Shown in pieces: positions 63,555 to 64,000 of a stretch of 64,000 nt of DNA. Positions within the stretch are counted from its first letter, which is position 1; each line of letters begins with the position of its first letter. Origin of the DNA: an uncultured Leptolinea sp. (GTDB lineage: Bacteria; Chloroflexota; Anaerolineae; Anaerolineales; Anaerolineaceae); assembly GCA_903828565.1 (NCBI GenBank), contig CAIKMQ010000005.1, positions 33,784 to 97,783 of the forward strand, read 5' to 3'. The notes below the pieces were generated by a model. That model saw only the letters and a program-made list of their open reading frames with translations. It did no database searches and was not told the origin of the DNA. The position numbers and the translations under genes are program-made.

Positions 63555-63679
63555 CGCAATTGAGCATAACAGGTCTTGCGAAAGCAGATCGGTGACAATC
63601 TAAAAAGACGAAGCACCCGGTGAAAGCCAAATGCCAGTCTTGTCGGTGGGAACCGATGTTGAAAAAAACATCGGTTTTT
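63555..63679 (+). ncRNA. Possible terminated leader or small RNA between rRNA promoters
   Basis: A stretch of about 125 nt from the P2 start to the terminator, with no ORF of note. It holds a TCGGT-GGGA-ACCGA hairpin (63643-63656) that cannot form together with the terminator hairpin at 63651-63676. An upstream ATCGGT near 63589 could also pair with the terminator's left arm. It could be an attenuator leader or a separate small RNA. I match it to no known RNA family. Confidence 0.4.
63651..63679 (+). terminator. Terminator between rRNA promoters P2 and P3
   Basis: Arms AACCGATGTT and AACATCGGTT around a 6-base loop, followed by TTT. It should stop P2 transcripts unless blocked by antitermination or the alternative hairpin. 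Confidence 0.75.
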
Positions 63680-63694
63680 AGTCTGTAAAAACCC

Positions 63695-63723
63695 TTGACA
63701 AAAGGAAACAAGCAGATTAGAAT
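63695..63723 (+). promoter_or_regulatory. rRNA operon promoter P3
   Basis: TTGACA (63695-63700), 17 bases, TAGAAT (63718-63723). It is downstream of the terminator and about 108 bases before the 16S start, so it gives terminator-free rRNA transcripts. A small hairpin, ATCTC and GAGAT around GAAA, at 63813-63826 just before 16S may guide processing. Confidence 0.75.
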
Positions 63724-63830
63724 CCTCACCCGCGATTGAGAAGGCACCTTAACAACTGAATAGTGATAGAAAGTACAAGCCCAATTCAATTCTAAGTAAA
63801 TCCAAGACTTTTATCTCGAAAGAGATACTT

Positions 63831-64000
<170 letters not shown>

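Noticed and set aside
63555..63679. Possible c-di-GMP-I riboswitch, from a GACG-AAGC-ACCCGG stretch and an ACCGATG end
   Set aside because: The key conserved blocks of that class are absent or badly spaced. I kept only the attenuator-like reading.

Overview
The window reads as a chromosomal piece of a Gram-positive-like or monoderm bacterium, most plausibly Chloroflexota, class Anaerolineae. The reasons are the style of the 16S rRNA 5' end at the right edge, a fused glycyl-tRNA synthetase, VanW and LytR-CpsA-Psr wall proteins together, a helicase-associated protein typical of that phylum, and a large multiheme cytochrome. The taxonomic call is inference; completing the 16S gene would settle it.

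Bases 1-31848 are one long + strand run of about 30 genes for a cell-surface glycan. It holds many glycosyltransferases, two GT-C-like membrane proteins, a short Wzz-like protein and an O-antigen-ligase-like protein. It also carries a nonulosonic-acid (sialic-acid-like) set: a NeuB-type synthase, a NeuA-HAD fusion and a second cytidylyltransferase with its own dehydrogenases. A third group is a sulfation set: fused ATP sulfurylase/APS kinase, which makes PAPS, and two tandem sulfotransferases. Two sulfatase-fold membrane proteins lie in the same run. The simplest reading is a sulfated polysaccharide bearing nonulosonate-like sugars. No Wzx flippase, initiating sugar transferase or NeuC is visible, so these probably lie to the left or elsewhere.

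Bases 31840-39435 are housekeeping: kbl, a helicase-associated protein, a lipid kinase, two poorly known proteins, tRNA-Gly(TCC) and a PadR-HAAS operon. The tRNA is followed by two degenerate copies of its own 3' end. The PadR promoter has a perfect inverted repeat between its -35 and -10 boxes and appears to give a leaderless mRNA.

Bases 39506-48957 hold a compact phage morphogenesis module: small and large terminase, portal, fused prohead protease/major capsid protein, duplicated holin-like protein, connector-like protein, GH25 lysozyme and structural genes. It has its own promoter and strong ribosome binding sites. I see no integrase, repressor, replication gene or tape-measure gene, so it is a remnant, a satellite or a domesticated particle such as a gene transfer agent.

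Bases 49010-63274 hold a PAS-domain sensor without an output domain, a deacetylase-like lipoprotein, a YwaF-like membrane protein, a nucleoside kinase, glyQS, plsC and a nine-haem cytochrome. A - strand wall group follows (VanW, Trm112-like, LCP, MgtC). Bases 63275-63830 are an rRNA operon control region with three promoter candidates and an internal terminator that may act as an attenuator. The 16S gene starts near 63831 and runs off the window.
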